A DNA stretch of 64,000 nucleotides, from positions 558,001-622,000 of the forward strand of contig JAWKQB010000001.1 in NCBI GenBank assembly GCA_041390365.1, given 5' to 3'. This document shows positions 27,464 through 37,416 of the stretch, piece after piece. Positions within the stretch are counted from its first letter, which is position 1; each line of letters begins with the position of its first letter. The DNA comes from Syntrophotaleaceae bacterium. GTDB taxonomy: Bacteria; Desulfobacterota; Desulfuromonadia; Desulfuromonadales; Syntrophotaleaceae. The notes beneath the pieces were generated by a model that made no database searches, had not been told where the DNA came from, and saw nothing but the letters and a program-made list of their open reading frames with translations. The translations under genes were made by a program, and so were the position numbers.

Positions 27464-28938
27464 TGGTTCAGGGATTCATTCAGTGGAAGGGTGAAGAAAA
27501 ACGTACTTCCAACCGCCTCCGTACTTTCCGCCCAGATCTTTCCCCCCAATTTTTCGACGATCTGTCGTGACAGTGCCAGGCCGAGCCCTGTGCCGCCGTA
27601 TTTCCTGGTCGTGGAAGAGTCGACCTGAGTGAATTTGTCGAAAATCTTTTCGAGCAGATCCGAAGAGATACCGATCCCCGTATCGCGAACACTGAATAAA
27701 AGAATATGATTGCCCGAAGTGGCCGGATCTTCAACGGGACGAACGGAGACAGTGATTTCGCCTTTTTCGGTAAATTTGACCGCGTTTCCCAACAGGTTGA
27801 CCAGGACCTGGCGGATGCGACTCTCATCCCCCATCAGAATTTCAGGTGTCCCCGGGGCCACCTGCAGCGACAGCCGCAAACCCTTTTCCCTTGCAGTGAT
27901 GGAGACAACCTCCAGAGCTGTCTCCAGCGCCCGGCCGACAGGGAACGGTGTTTTTTCGAACCTCATGGTTCCGGCCTCGATGCGGGCGAAAACCAGCAGG
28001 TCGGAGATGAGATACAGGAGCGATTCCGAGGAGCGTTTGGCCATCTCCAGCAGTTGCCTTTCCTCTTCGCCGATGTCCATCCCGAGTACGAGGTCGATCA
28101 TCCCCATCGATCCCGCCAGGGGCGTTCTTATTTCGTGGCTCATGTTGGCGAGAAATTCGCTTTTGGTTTGGTTGGATCTTTCCGCAGCGATCTTGGTCAG
28201 GATCAGTTCCTCGTTGGTTCGCTGCAGATCGGCGGTCCGCACCTCGACGATCCTCTCAAGATGGTCTCTGTGTTCTTTCAGGGCCGCCTCGGCCTGACGG
28301 AGGTGGTCGATCATGTCCCGGTTTTCGAATCTGAGCTGCAGAGAGGTGCGGTTCAGCCGGTAATTGTGTTCGGACAGCCGCCAGAGAAGCAGGAGGTACA
28401 GGATCGCCATCCCACCCATGGCATAGTTTATGACTTCGCCCTGGAAAAGAAAGTTGATCCCGATGGGAACCAGAGCAGGGATGGCAAAGGCGAGGTAGCC
28501 CCAGCGCAGAGAGGAGAAGGTTGTCGCGGCCCCCGACGCCATCCCGCCAAGGACAAAGGCGATAAAAACTCTCTGGGTGGGGGTGATTCCATTGAAGGGA
28601 AATGCCCCGAGGGCTCCCCAGACCATGCCGATCAAAATCAGGCCGACAAGGAAGCGGTTTCGCCAGATATCTGTTGAATCCGGTTTGAAACGGGCCCGGA
28701 AACTCAAAACAAGACCCATTCTCAGAAAAGTCGCGATGACGAGGGCTGCAAGCCAGGGTATCAGCAGTTGTCTCGACATTCCTCCTTGTTGGAGAACGAA
28801 GAAGGCGATCGTCCCGTTGATCAGGGTGGCCATCATGCCGACCGGCGCCAGATTATAGACCTGCTTGACCTGGTCGATGAGAATCTCATTTTCGTACTGA
28901 CCTTGCAGATTCTCTTCGCTGGCGGTCTCCTCGTTCAT
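27445..28938 (-). CDS. membrane histidine kinase
   Basis: A 497-residue sensor kinase from ATG 28938, chosen for its AGGAGA site; an in-frame start at 28977 is less likely. Residues about 30-190 hold six hydrophobic segments without a periplasmic loop, an integral membrane sensing module. A coiled coil (about 195-255) follows. Then come the HisKA H-box MSHEIRTPL, N-box NLLGNAVKFT, G1 DTGIGIS, F-box FDKFTQ and G2 GGTGLGLALS. No receiver domain is attached. It is convergent with, and overlaps by 19 bases, the CheY-like gene, its likely partner. The signal is unknown. Confidence 0.9.
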   Translation of the reverse strand: MNEETASEENLQGQYENEILIDQVKQVYNLAPVGMMATLINGTIAFFVLQQGGMSRQLLIPWLAALVIATFLRMGLVLSFRARFKPDSTDIWRNRFLVGLILIGMVWGALGAFPFNGITPTQRVFIAFVLGGMASGAATTFSSLRWGYLAFAIPALVPIGINFLFQGEVINYAMGGMAILYLLLLWRLSEHNYRLNRTSLQLRFENRDMIDHLRQAEAALKEHRDHLERIVEVRTADLQRTNEELILTKIAAERSNQTKSEFLANMSHEIRTPLAGSMGMIDLVLGMDIGEEERQLLEMAKRSSESLLYLISDLLVFARIEAGTMRFEKTPFPVGRALETALEVVSITAREKGLRLSLQVAPGTPEILMGDESRIRQVLVNLLGNAVKFTEKGEITVSVRPVEDPATSGNHILLFSVRDTGIGISSDLLEKIFDKFTQVDSSTTRKYGGTGLGLALSRQIVEKLGGKIWAESTEAVGSTFFFTLPLNESLNHQILGR

Positions 28939-29026
28939 TCCGTCTTCTCCTGTTTTCCGGCTCTTCGGACTTTGCATACTTATTTTTTATCATACTCCAA
29001 ACCGCAGGGCGAAACCTGACGCAAGA

Positions 29027-29059
29027 AGGCCCGCTCCGGATCTGTTCCGGAACGGGCCT
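29027..29059 (-). terminator. hairpin terminator downstream of mdh
   Basis: A 14-bp stem with one mismatch (AGGCCCGCTCCGGA with TCCGGAACGGGCCT) and a 5-base loop, 28 bases after the mdh stop. The U tract on the minus strand is weak (TCTTGC). Confidence 0.55.
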
Positions 29060-29086
29060 CTGCTGAAATCTTTGGAAGCTCGCAAT

Positions 29087-30037
29087 TTACAGGATGGAAA
29101 CGAGTTTTTTCACCTCCTCGACCGAGTGTTTGAACATCATCTGCTCCTCGGCATTGAGTTCGAACTCGACGACCTTTTCGATCCCTTCCGCACCCAGAAT
29201 GCAGGGTACGCCCACGTAATAACCGGTCACGCCAAACTCCCCGTTGAGCAGGGCGCAGGCCGGCAGAAGACGCTTCTGATCGTGGAGAACCGCCTCTACC
29301 ATGGAAATGGCGCAGGCCGCGGGTGAGTAGAAGGCGCTTCCGGTTTTCAGCAGGTCCACGACTTCGCCCCCGGCATTCTGGGTCCGTTCCACCATGGCGG
29401 CCATAACCTCCCGTGCCTTGTCCTTGTCGCCGTACTTGCGCTCCAGCAGTTCCATGGCCGGTATGCCGTTGACGTTGGCGAAACGGACGATAGGGACCAT
29501 GGCGTCTCCGTGACCGCCAAGCACCATGGCATTGATATCCCTGACGGACACCCCGAGTTCCCAGGCGATGAAGCTGGCGAAACGGGCCGAATCGAGCACT
29601 CCGGCCATGCCCATCACCCGGTTCGGAGGAAAACCGGTTATCCTCTGACAAAGGGTCACCATGGCGTCAAGAGGATTGGAAATGACGATCACTATGGCGT
29701 TCGGCGCATATTTTTTCAGCCCCTCGGCCACGGCCGTCATGATTCTGGTATTGACATCGATCAGGTCTTCGCGGGTCATCCCCGGTTTTCGGGCGATCCC
29801 CGCCGTAACGACGGCGATATCGGCTCCGACGATCCCGGAGATATCGTTGGTGCCTTCGATACGGACATCGAAATCGTCGATGGGAGCCGCCTCGGCAATA
29901 TCGAGGGTCTTGCCCTGCGGCATGCCATCGACAATGTCATAGAGGATGACATGCCCGAGTTCCCGTCGGGCTGCCAGCTGGGCAATGGTGGCACCGATCT
30001 GGCCGCCGCCGATGAGAGCAATCCTGGGTTTTGCCAT
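29087..30037 (-). CDS. mdh: malate dehydrogenase (LDH-like, NAD)
   Basis: A 316-residue NAD-dependent malate dehydrogenase for the oxidative TCA cycle. The Rossmann start RIALIGGGQIGATIAQLAA leads to YDIVDGMPQGKTLD, with an Asp favouring NAD. Substrate-specific ARKPGMTREDL carries the Arg that selects malate over lactate. The catalytic His is in VLGGHGD. It is 48 bases downstream of icd on the same strand and is probably co-transcribed, as in Geobacter icd-mdh operons. Confidence 0.95.
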   Translation of the reverse strand: MAKPRIALIGGGQIGATIAQLAARRELGHVILYDIVDGMPQGKTLDIAEAAPIDDFDVRIEGTNDISGIVGADIAVVTAGIARKPGMTREDLIDVNTRIMTAVAEGLKKYAPNAIVIVISNPLDAMVTLCQRITGFPPNRVMGMAGVLDSARFASFIAWELGVSVRDINAMVLGGHGDAMVPIVRFANVNGIPAMELLERKYGDKDKAREVMAAMVERTQNAGGEVVDLLKTGSAFYSPAACAISMVEAVLHDQKRLLPACALLNGEFGVTGYYVGVPCILGAEGIEKVVEFELNAEEQMMFKHSVEEVKKLVSIL

Positions 30038-30085
30038 GGCTTTTCCTCCTGATTAAATTCCCGGTCTGGGGGAAGATTCCCCAGG

Positions 30086-31480
30086 TCAGTCCGTCATGTT
30101 TTCGATGATGGCGGAAGCGAATTCAGAACATTTCAACAGAGTGGCTCCTTCCATGAGGCGCTCGAAATCGTAGGTGACCTTTTTCTGGCTGATGGTTTTT
30201 TCGAGAGACCGAATGATCCGATCGGCCGCCTCCTGCCAACCCAGATATTCCAGCATTAGGACGCCCGACAGGATGACCGAGCCGGGATTCACCTTGTCCT
30301 GATTGGCGTATTTCGGAGCGGTACCGTGGGTCGCCTCGAAAATGGCATGCCCGGTATCGTAGTTGATGTTGGCCCCGGGGGCGATGCCGATGCCGCCGAC
30401 CTGGGCCGCCAGGGCATCGGACAGATAATCGCCATTGAGATTCAGGGTCGCGATGACGTCGAATTCTCCGGCCCGGGTCAGCACCTGCTGCAAAGCGATA
30501 TCGGCGATGGCGTCCTTGATCAGGAGTTTGCTGCGCCATTGACCGCTGCCGTGGCTGGGCATCAGATTAAGGGTCGTCTCCACCTCGCGGCGGATTTCAG
30601 CCTGCTGGTCGGGGGTCATCATGTCATAACCTGGATCGATTCGCCGGGCGATCTCCTCGTGGCTGAGGGAAGGGTCCCGGTCCTTGTTGTCGATGATCCA
30701 GCTTTCCCTGGCGGTTATGCACTCATCCCGGAATTCGCTTGCGGCCAATTCGTAGCCCCAGGATTTGAAAGCCCCCTCGGTGAATTTCATGATGTTGCCC
30801 TTATGCACGAGGGTAACCGATTTTCTTCTGTTTTCTAGGGCATAGCGGATGGCGGCCCGAATCAGGCGAATAGATCCTTCCCTGGAAACCGGTTTGATGC
30901 CGATGCCGCACTGATGGCTGAACCGGATCTTTTTGATCCCCATGTCCTGCTGCAGAAAATCGATCACCCGATCCGCTTCGGTGCTGCCGGCCTGCCACTC
31001 GATCCCGGCATAGATGTCCTCGGTATTTTCCCTGAAAATGACCATGTCCACGTCTTCCGGCCTCTTGACCGGCGAGGGGACGCCTCTGACATAACGGACC
31101 GGGCGCAGACAGACATAAAGGTCGAGGATCTGGCGCAGGGCGACATTCAGGGAGCGGATGCCGCCCCCGACCGGAGTGGTCAGGGGGCCCTTGATGCCAA
31201 CGAGGTAGTCCTTGAAGGCGGTGATGGTTTCCTCTGGGAGCCAGCCAAGCCCCATATTGAAGGATTTTTCCCCTGCAAAAACCTCCATCCAGGTTATTTT
31301 TCGCTGGTCCCCGTAAGCCTTCGCCACGGCAGCGTCAAAAACACGCACCGCTGCCTTCCAGATATCCGGACCGGTGCCGTCACCTTCGATAAAAGGGATG
31401 ATGGGGCGGGAAGGAACCTGCAGGGAGCCTTCTTTGAGAACGATTTTCTCACCTGCCGGGGGGATTGACTGGTTCGCCAT
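30086..31480 (-). CDS. icd: isocitrate dehydrogenase, NADP-dependent
   Basis: A 464-residue isocitrate dehydrogenase, with FIEGDGTGPDIW at the start and GGGIRSLNVALRQ containing the Ser that binds isocitrate (and is phosphorylated in E. coli). It also has the metal-binding region IGIAPGANI and ATHGTAPKYANQDKVNPGS. The Lys-Tyr in APKYA matches the NADP-specificity residues of E. coli Icd. It produces 2-oxoglutarate, the substrate of the Kor complex encoded at 14.6-17.4 kb. mdh follows after 48 bases. Confidence 0.96.
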   Translation of the reverse strand: MANQSIPPAGEKIVLKEGSLQVPSRPIIPFIEGDGTGPDIWKAAVRVFDAAVAKAYGDQRKITWMEVFAGEKSFNMGLGWLPEETITAFKDYLVGIKGPLTTPVGGGIRSLNVALRQILDLYVCLRPVRYVRGVPSPVKRPEDVDMVIFRENTEDIYAGIEWQAGSTEADRVIDFLQQDMGIKKIRFSHQCGIGIKPVSREGSIRLIRAAIRYALENRRKSVTLVHKGNIMKFTEGAFKSWGYELAASEFRDECITARESWIIDNKDRDPSLSHEEIARRIDPGYDMMTPDQQAEIRREVETTLNLMPSHGSGQWRSKLLIKDAIADIALQQVLTRAGEFDVIATLNLNGDYLSDALAAQVGGIGIAPGANINYDTGHAIFEATHGTAPKYANQDKVNPGSVILSGVLMLEYLGWQEAADRIIRSLEKTISQKKVTYDFERLMEGATLLKCSEFASAIIENMTD

Positions 31481-31613
31481 GAAATGCTCCTTGCTGGGAA
31501 AATCCGGTGTTTTATCGTCTGGGCAGATCTGTTCCTGCTTTTCGCATCCTTTATGGAAGACCTGTCAGTTTACAAAAGGGGCGGCGGCTGTCAAGCGCGG
31601 AGACAGGGTCCTT

Positions 31614-32333
31614 TCATTCCGGACCTGTTTCCGAACGGAGAACATCAATGGGAAAGATTTTCGAACGACGAGCCTTGTCCCTGGCTTCGAGAATTTCCGC
31701 GTCACTCAGATTCCGGGGAATGGTAAGTTTCTGGCCAGGATAAATCTGGCGGGGATCCTTGATCTGGTCGCGGTTCGACTGGTAGAGGATCGGCCACAGC
31801 ATGGAATCGGAGTAGATGTCCCGGCGGGCGGCAATAGTCCAGAGGGTTTCGCCTCCCCTGACCAGATAGATCTGTGGAAGAATCGCCGGCTTGGGCTTCG
31901 GCCGCAGTTCCCTCGCCTCGGTGATGGCCTGACGGGTCGGCTCGCTCGGGGGTTTCGGAGGCACGGGTTTCGGTATTTTCGGCTGAGCCTTCTTTTCGGC
32001 CGCCTGTTTTGCGAGCAGTTCCTGTTCCCGGACTTTTTGCAGTTCGCGATTGACCTGCTCTTCCCGGGCTTTCAGCAGGGCGCGCTGGGCATGGGATTCG
32101 GCGAAGGGGAGGATTTCCTCGGCCAGCCGGTACTTTTTGCGGCGGATCAGGTTTTCACCGTCCCGCAGGGCTTCAAGGGCCGACTGGTATTCCTCCGGCG
32201 CCAGTTTGGCCGCTTCGGCTGCATGGGCTCTGGCCAGAGCGGTGCGGGCAGCCTGCAGCGCTTCCCGCGGTGGGGATGCACACCCGCCCAGGAGGACTGC
32301 CAGAACCAGAACCGACCAAATTCCCTTCGCCAT
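31614..32333 (-). CDS. lipoprotein with LysM domain
   Basis: A 239-residue lipoprotein (lipobox LLGGC, Cys18). A helical Ala/Glu-rich segment (about residues 25-110, AARTALARAHAAEAAKLAPEEY) resembles DUF4398-type coiled regions. Then comes a Pro/Lys-rich linker and a C-terminal LysM domain (about 155-205: YLVRGGETLWTIAARRDIY, DPRQIYPGQKLTIP) that binds peptidoglycan. It probably links the outer membrane to the cell wall. It stands between icd and aspS with its own upstream gap of about 230 bases. Confidence 0.8.
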   Translation of the reverse strand: MAKGIWSVLVLAVLLGGCASPPREALQAARTALARAHAAEAAKLAPEEYQSALEALRDGENLIRRKKYRLAEEILPFAESHAQRALLKAREEQVNRELQKVREQELLAKQAAEKKAQPKIPKPVPPKPPSEPTRQAITEARELRPKPKPAILPQIYLVRGGETLWTIAARRDIYSDSMLWPILYQSNRDQIKDPRQIYPGQKLTIPRNLSDAEILEARDKARRSKIFPIDVLRSETGPE

Positions 32334-32561
32334 AATTCAACCCCCTCCCGCCAGGCAATCTCCTGATAGCCGTCCGCCCGGGAGGCGGGCGAAGGGAGTT
32401 GTGCCGGGGGAAGCATCTGCAGCACTGTCAGGTTGTTAAAAAAGCTTTTCCATAAACTTGATACTGCAACCGGACATCGATTGTGCATCATTGATGACGG
32501 TAAAAACCATCGATTCCGCGGGTCCATCCCTGGACATCGCAGGATGTCTTTCAGCAGCCTG

Positions 32562-34352
32562 TCATTGTGTGCGCGCGGCTCGCCGGATGGAAAGTTCCTG
32601 CAACTGCTTGTCGTCGACGGGACCGGGGGCCGAGGACATGAGGCAGGTCGCCTTCTGGGTTTTGGGAAAAGCGATGACGTCGCGAATGGAATCGGAGGCG
32701 GTCAGGATCATGGCCAGTCGATCGAGACCGAAGGCGATCCCCCCATGGGGCGGGGCGCCGAATTCCAGCGCACTGAGGAGAAAACCGAACTTCTCGCGGG
32801 CTTCCTCCTCGGCGATCCCCATCAGTGCGAACATCTTCTGCTGCAGGGCCTGATCGTGAATGCGGATGCTGCCCCCGCCGATCTCCGAACCGTTGAGAAC
32901 CAGATCGTAGGCCTGGGCCCGCACGCTGCCCGGATCGCCGTCGAGAAGGGCGACATCCTCTTCCATGGGGGCGGTAAAGGGGTGATGGACCGCCACGTGG
33001 CGGCGGGTTTCCCCATCCCACTCCAGCAGGGGGAAGTCGGTGATCCAGACGAATCTGTATTGATCCTGGCTGGCGAGACCGAGCTTGTGGCCCAGATGAC
33101 CGCGCAGTCTGCCCAGGGCCTCGTTGGTCGTCCGATAGGTATCGGCGACGAACAGCAGCAGGTCGCCCGCCTCAGCCCCCAGGGCCTGATCGATCTGGCC
33201 GATTTCCGACCCGGTGAAAAACTTGGCGATGGGAGACTGCCAGCTGCCGTCTTCCTGCATCTTGACGTAGGCGAGACCCTTGGCTCCGTAGATCTTCACG
33301 AACTCGGTCAGATCGTCGATCTCCTTGCGGGACAAAGAAGCGCAACCCTTGGCGTTGATCGCCTTGACGATCCCGCCCTGTTTGACCACGTCGGCAAAAA
33401 CCTTGAAGCCCGAATCCTTGACCTGATTGGAGAGCTCCACCAGTTCCAGGCCGAAGCGCAGGTCGGGGTTGTCGACGCCGAACCGGGCCATGGCTTCCTT
33501 GTAGGTCAGGCGGGGCATGGGCAGACTGACCTCGATGCCGCGGGTCTGTTTGAAAACCTCGGCGATCATGCCCTCCATGATGCCGATCACCTGGTCCCGA
33601 TCGATGAAGCTCAATTCGCAGTCGATTTGGGTGAACTCCGGCTGCCGGTCGGCGCGCAGGTCTTCATCCCGGAAACATTTGACGATCTGATAGTAACGAT
33701 CGAATCCCGAAACCATCAGCAGCTGTTTGAACAGCTGAGGGGACTGGGGCAGGGCGAAGAAGGTTCCCGGATTGACCCGGCTCGGCACCAGGTAGTCCCG
33801 GGCACCCTCGGGGGTGCTCTTGGTCAGCACCGGCGTCTCGATTTCGAGAAAGCCTTTTTCATCCAGGTATTTGCGAACTGTGCGGGCGATCCCGTGCCGC
33901 AGGATCAGGTTCTGCTGCAGGGTGGTGCGCCGCAGGTCGAGGTAGCGGTATTTGAGGCGGATATTTTCGGCCACCTCGGTGTATTCATCGATCATGAAGG
34001 GCGGGGTCTGGGCGACGTTGAGGATGCGCAGTTCACTGACTTCGACCTCGACCTCGCCGGTCTTCATCTTCGGGTTGACCGTTCCCTCCGGGCGATGGGA
34101 GACAATCCCCTTGACGGCGAGGACATATTCGTTGCGAACGCTTTCCGCCTTGCCATGAGCCTGCGGATCCCGATCGGGATCCAGCGCCAGCTGGGCGATC
34201 CCCTCCCGGTCGCGGAGATCGATGAAAATCAATCCGCCATGGTCCCGGCGCCGCTGCACCCATCCCATCAGGCAGACTTCGCTACCGATGTCGGCGGAGG
34301 ATATGTTGCCGCAGAAATGAGTTCTTTTCCAATCTCCGAGGGTGTCGTTCAA
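32562..34352 (-). CDS. aspS: aspartyl-tRNA synthetase
   Basis: A 596-residue bacterial-type AspRS, class IIb. An N-terminal OB-fold anticodon domain (MGWVQRRRDHGGLIFIDLRDREG) is followed by class II motifs: LPQSPQLFKQLLMVSGFDRYYQIVKCFRDEDLRADRQPEFTQID and the C-terminal GGIAFGLDRL. The GAD insertion domain lies between. Many deltaproteobacterial enzymes of this type are non-discriminating and need GatCAB; this cannot be decided here. hisS lies 171 bases upstream on the same strand. Confidence 0.97.
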   Translation of the reverse strand: MNDTLGDWKRTHFCGNISSADIGSEVCLMGWVQRRRDHGGLIFIDLRDREGIAQLALDPDRDPQAHGKAESVRNEYVLAVKGIVSHRPEGTVNPKMKTGEVEVEVSELRILNVAQTPPFMIDEYTEVAENIRLKYRYLDLRRTTLQQNLILRHGIARTVRKYLDEKGFLEIETPVLTKSTPEGARDYLVPSRVNPGTFFALPQSPQLFKQLLMVSGFDRYYQIVKCFRDEDLRADRQPEFTQIDCELSFIDRDQVIGIMEGMIAEVFKQTRGIEVSLPMPRLTYKEAMARFGVDNPDLRFGLELVELSNQVKDSGFKVFADVVKQGGIVKAINAKGCASLSRKEIDDLTEFVKIYGAKGLAYVKMQEDGSWQSPIAKFFTGSEIGQIDQALGAEAGDLLLFVADTYRTTNEALGRLRGHLGHKLGLASQDQYRFVWITDFPLLEWDGETRRHVAVHHPFTAPMEEDVALLDGDPGSVRAQAYDLVLNGSEIGGGSIRIHDQALQQKMFALMGIAEEEAREKFGFLLSALEFGAPPHGGIAFGLDRLAMILTASDSIRDVIAFPKTQKATCLMSSAPGPVDDKQLQELSIRRAARTQ

Positions 34353-34523
34353 GGGTATCTCCTTATTTCATGGCCCGCGGGAAGCCACGGCAAGTTCGCA
34401 TGGCAGCGGCAGGCCGGCAATGGTGATTGATGGGGCCAGGGCAGGGGAGTGCTGTCGCACTCCTCTCGCCTGTTGCCCGAATGGTTGCAAAATGGGAATT
34501 ATACCGGGGGTTTCAGAAAATGG

Positions 34524-35798
34524 TCAAGGAGATATCCCGTCCGCCGGAGACAGGATTTCGACCAGTCGCTCGGAAAGCCCTTCGAGGGGAACATCCAGTT
34601 GTGTGCCGGCATCCATGTCGCGAAGAGGAGCAATCCCTTTGGCCAACTCCTCCTCTCCAAGAATCAGAACAAATCGGGCGTTCAATTTCCCGGCGCGGCG
34701 CATCTGGGCCTTGAGGCTTTTGGCGGTATATTCCATCTCCGCGTGAATGCCGTTTCGCTGCAGGGAGGACATGAGGAGAAAGCCGCGATGGACCGCCACC
34801 TCGCCCATGGCCGCCAGGAAAATCTGCGGTCTCGGACCTGCCATCGCGGTTTCGCCCTTCATCAGAACCAGTCTCTCGACCCCCATGGCGAAGCCGATGC
34901 CCGGTACCGCCGGCCCGCCGAGGTCGGCTACCAGCCCGTCGTAGCGGCCTCCGGCGGCAACGGCATTCTGGGCGCCGAGGCTGCCGGTGACCATTTCGAA
35001 AGTGGTCTTGGTGTAGTAATCGAGACCCCGCACCATGCGATGATCGACGGCAAAGGGGATCCCCAGATCCTCCAGGTACTTTTTGACCTGGCTGAAATGG
35101 TCGCCGCACCCGCTGCACAGATGATCCAGGACCGACGGCGCCTGGGCCGTCGCCTCCCTGCAGGTCGGCACCTTGCAGTCCAGCACCCGCAGGGGATTGG
35201 CCTGATAGCGGCGACGGCAGTCGACGCACAGGATCTCGAAGCGGGCCTCCAGGTAACTCACCAGCTCGCGCCGATAGTCGGGGCGGCATTCCCGGCAGCC
35301 GAGGGAGTTGATATGCAGTTCGACGTTGTCGATGGCGACCGCTTCGAAATAGTGGGAGAGCATGGCCAGGATCTGTGCGTCGATCTTGGGATCGTCGACC
35401 CCAAGGGCCTCGACGCCGATCTGGTGGAACTGGCGATAGCGGCCCTTCTGCGGCCGTTCATAGCGGAACATCGGTCCGAGATAATAGAGTTTCGTCACCG
35501 GATCCAGCGCATGAAGCTTGTGCTCGATGAAGGAACGCATGACCGGCGCGGTGCCCTCGGGGCGCAGCGTCAAAGAATTGCCACCCTTGTCGGTGAAGGT
35601 ATACATCTCCTTTTCTACGATGTCGGTGGTTTCGCCGATGGAACGGCAGAACAATTCGGTTTTTTCCACCACCGGAACCCTGATTTCACTGAAACCGTAA
35701 GCCTGAAAAATACGGTGTGCTTCCCGTTCCAGAAACTGCCAGGTCGCAATCTGACCGGGCAGGATATCGTTCATTCCCTTGATGCCTGTGATGCTCAC
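34524..35798 (-). CDS. hisS: histidyl-tRNA synthetase
   Basis: A 424-residue class II HisRS. Motif pieces are GMNDILPGQ at the start, TLRPEGTAPVMR, PMFRYERPQKGRYRQFHQIGVE, the histidine-binding VRGLDYYTKTTFE and AAGGRYDGLV, and a C-terminal anticodon-binding domain with SLKAQMRRAGKLNARF. A CxxC pair region (ILCVDCRR, HLCSGCGDHF) in the insertion is usual for this bacterial type. It lies upstream of aspS, the order also common in relatives. Confidence 0.97.
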   Translation of the reverse strand: MSITGIKGMNDILPGQIATWQFLEREAHRIFQAYGFSEIRVPVVEKTELFCRSIGETTDIVEKEMYTFTDKGGNSLTLRPEGTAPVMRSFIEHKLHALDPVTKLYYLGPMFRYERPQKGRYRQFHQIGVEALGVDDPKIDAQILAMLSHYFEAVAIDNVELHINSLGCRECRPDYRRELVSYLEARFEILCVDCRRRYQANPLRVLDCKVPTCREATAQAPSVLDHLCSGCGDHFSQVKKYLEDLGIPFAVDHRMVRGLDYYTKTTFEMVTGSLGAQNAVAAGGRYDGLVADLGGPAVPGIGFAMGVERLVLMKGETAMAGPRPQIFLAAMGEVAVHRGFLLMSSLQRNGIHAEMEYTAKSLKAQMRRAGKLNARFVLILGEEELAKGIAPLRDMDAGTQLDVPLEGLSERLVEILSPADGISP

Positions 35799-35986
35799 AA
35801 AAACTACCTCGTGTTTTTTGATTAAATGTGCGATCAGATCCGGTTGCTTGAATGACAGGACATTGGAGCCATAGAGAACCGGCCAGCCGCATGTATACCT
35901 GAATCCTTCAGGTTTGGCAACAGTCTGACGACACTGCGTGAACTGCGGGAAGATTCAAGACCTGGTGGGTAAAAGGGTCGGTATCG

Positions 35987-37357
35987 TCAATCCTCGAGTT
36001 CCCTGGCCCCCCGGACGACATTGCGCAGTTTTTTGCCGTAGTACATGGCCTGGTCGGCCAGATCGATGATTTCCTGCTTGCTCTTGGCATCACCGGGAAA
36101 GGTCGCATAGCCGATGGTTGCCGTCAGGTGGGTCGGGTTGCCGCTTTCGGCGAAGAAGATGTGCTGTTCGATACTGCGGCGAATCCTTTCGGCGACGATG
36201 GCGGCGCCTTCGGCACCGGTTTCCGCCAGGAAACCTGTAAATTCGTCCCCGCCGTAGCGAAACAGGATGTCGGCCTCGCGGACGCTCTTTTTGAGCACGG
36301 CGGCCGTTTCTTTCAATGCCTCGCTGCCTGCCAGGTGGCCACGGGTGTCGTTGATTTCCTTGAAATGATCCAGATCGATGAAAACCACGGAAAACTCAAG
36401 TTTGTAACGCTCCGCACGGAGAATTTCCTGGTCGAGGATCAAATCCAGGTAGCGAAAGTTGTGAAGACCGGTCAGATCATCGATATAGATCAGCTTGCGG
36501 ACATCCTTGTAATGAAAGGCGTTGCCGAGCCCCAGGCTCGCCTGTTCCAGAAGAAATTGCAGATTGTCCAGAGGCAGGGGCTGGGAGAAGGAACTGCCCG
36601 GCCGGTTGAAAAGAACCAGCAGACCCACGGTCGTCTGTTCATGCTTCAGGGGCAGAAGGCAGAGGGAGTGGGTATGGGGTGGCAGGACGACACCTTTGGG
36701 CAGCTCCGAATCGACGAGGACTTTCAGTTCCTTGATGTACTGCATGACCGGAATCAGTTCCCCGGCTAATCTGTAGGCCAGGCTTTCGTCCACTTCTTCA
36801 AAGGCCAGCATCTGGGCCGTCGCATCCTCATGGACCAGGAAGGCCAATCCCCGGTTGGTGTCGATTTCCCTGAAGATCGCCTGCAGGGTGGCTTCGAACA
36901 GTTCCTGGATATTCAGCAGGGTGGCCAGGTTCTGGCCCTGTTGAAACAGGTTGATCTGTCGTTTCAGCAGCTGATTCTCGTTCAGCAGATGGCGCTGTTC
37001 CAGGCAGGTGCGCACGAGGTGGCGCAGTTTTTCTGGATTGAAAGGTTTGATCAGGTAATCCCGGGCGCCGTTTTTCAAAGCCTGAATGGCGGTCTCGATG
37101 GTGGCGTTTCCGGTCGCCATGATGACATCGGGGGGATTGCTGAGAGCTCTGGTTTGGCGCAGGACTTCCATGCCGTCCATATCGGGCATGACAAGGTCGG
37201 TTACGACAAGGTCGATATCTCCCTGGCGAATCCGTTTCATGGCTTCTGCTCCGGACGAAGCGGATTCGATATTCAGTCCATCCTGTTGCAGAAGCTTGGT
37301 ATAGAGCCGACGGAAAAACAGTTCGTCGTCCACGACCAATATATTGGCTTTCGTCAT
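35987..37357 (-). CDS. response regulator with diguanylate cyclase (GGDEF) output
   Basis: A 456-residue protein from ATG 37357 (GGAG upstream; in-frame ATG 37372 lacks a site). The N-terminal receiver has ILVVDDELFFRR, phospho-Asp in DLVMPDMDG and the Lys in LIKPFN. A GAF-like central region (about 130-280) follows, then a GGDEF domain with intact FRYGGDEFTGF. READ, five residues upstream, is an intact RxxD product-inhibition site. It makes cyclic di-GMP, probably gated by phosphorylation and by the central domain. Its partner kinase is not adjacent. Confidence 0.93.
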   Translation of the reverse strand: MTKANILVVDDELFFRRLYTKLLQQDGLNIESASSGAEAMKRIRQGDIDLVVTDLVMPDMDGMEVLRQTRALSNPPDVIMATGNATIETAIQALKNGARDYLIKPFNPEKLRHLVRTCLEQRHLLNENQLLKRQINLFQQGQNLATLLNIQELFEATLQAIFREIDTNRGLAFLVHEDATAQMLAFEEVDESLAYRLAGELIPVMQYIKELKVLVDSELPKGVVLPPHTHSLCLLPLKHEQTTVGLLVLFNRPGSSFSQPLPLDNLQFLLEQASLGLGNAFHYKDVRKLIYIDDLTGLHNFRYLDLILDQEILRAERYKLEFSVVFIDLDHFKEINDTRGHLAGSEALKETAAVLKKSVREADILFRYGGDEFTGFLAETGAEGAAIVAERIRRSIEQHIFFAESGNPTHLTATIGYATFPGDAKSKQEIIDLADQAMYYGKKLRNVVRGARELED

Positions 37358-37416
37358 CCGCCCTATCTCCATAACAGGAAAATCATGAGGAAAGCTAGCA
37401 AAACAGGGGGTTTAAG

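Noticed and set aside
32433..34430. Long plus-strand open frame opposite aspS
   Set aside because: Shadow of AspRS, whose class II motifs are all visible on the minus strand.
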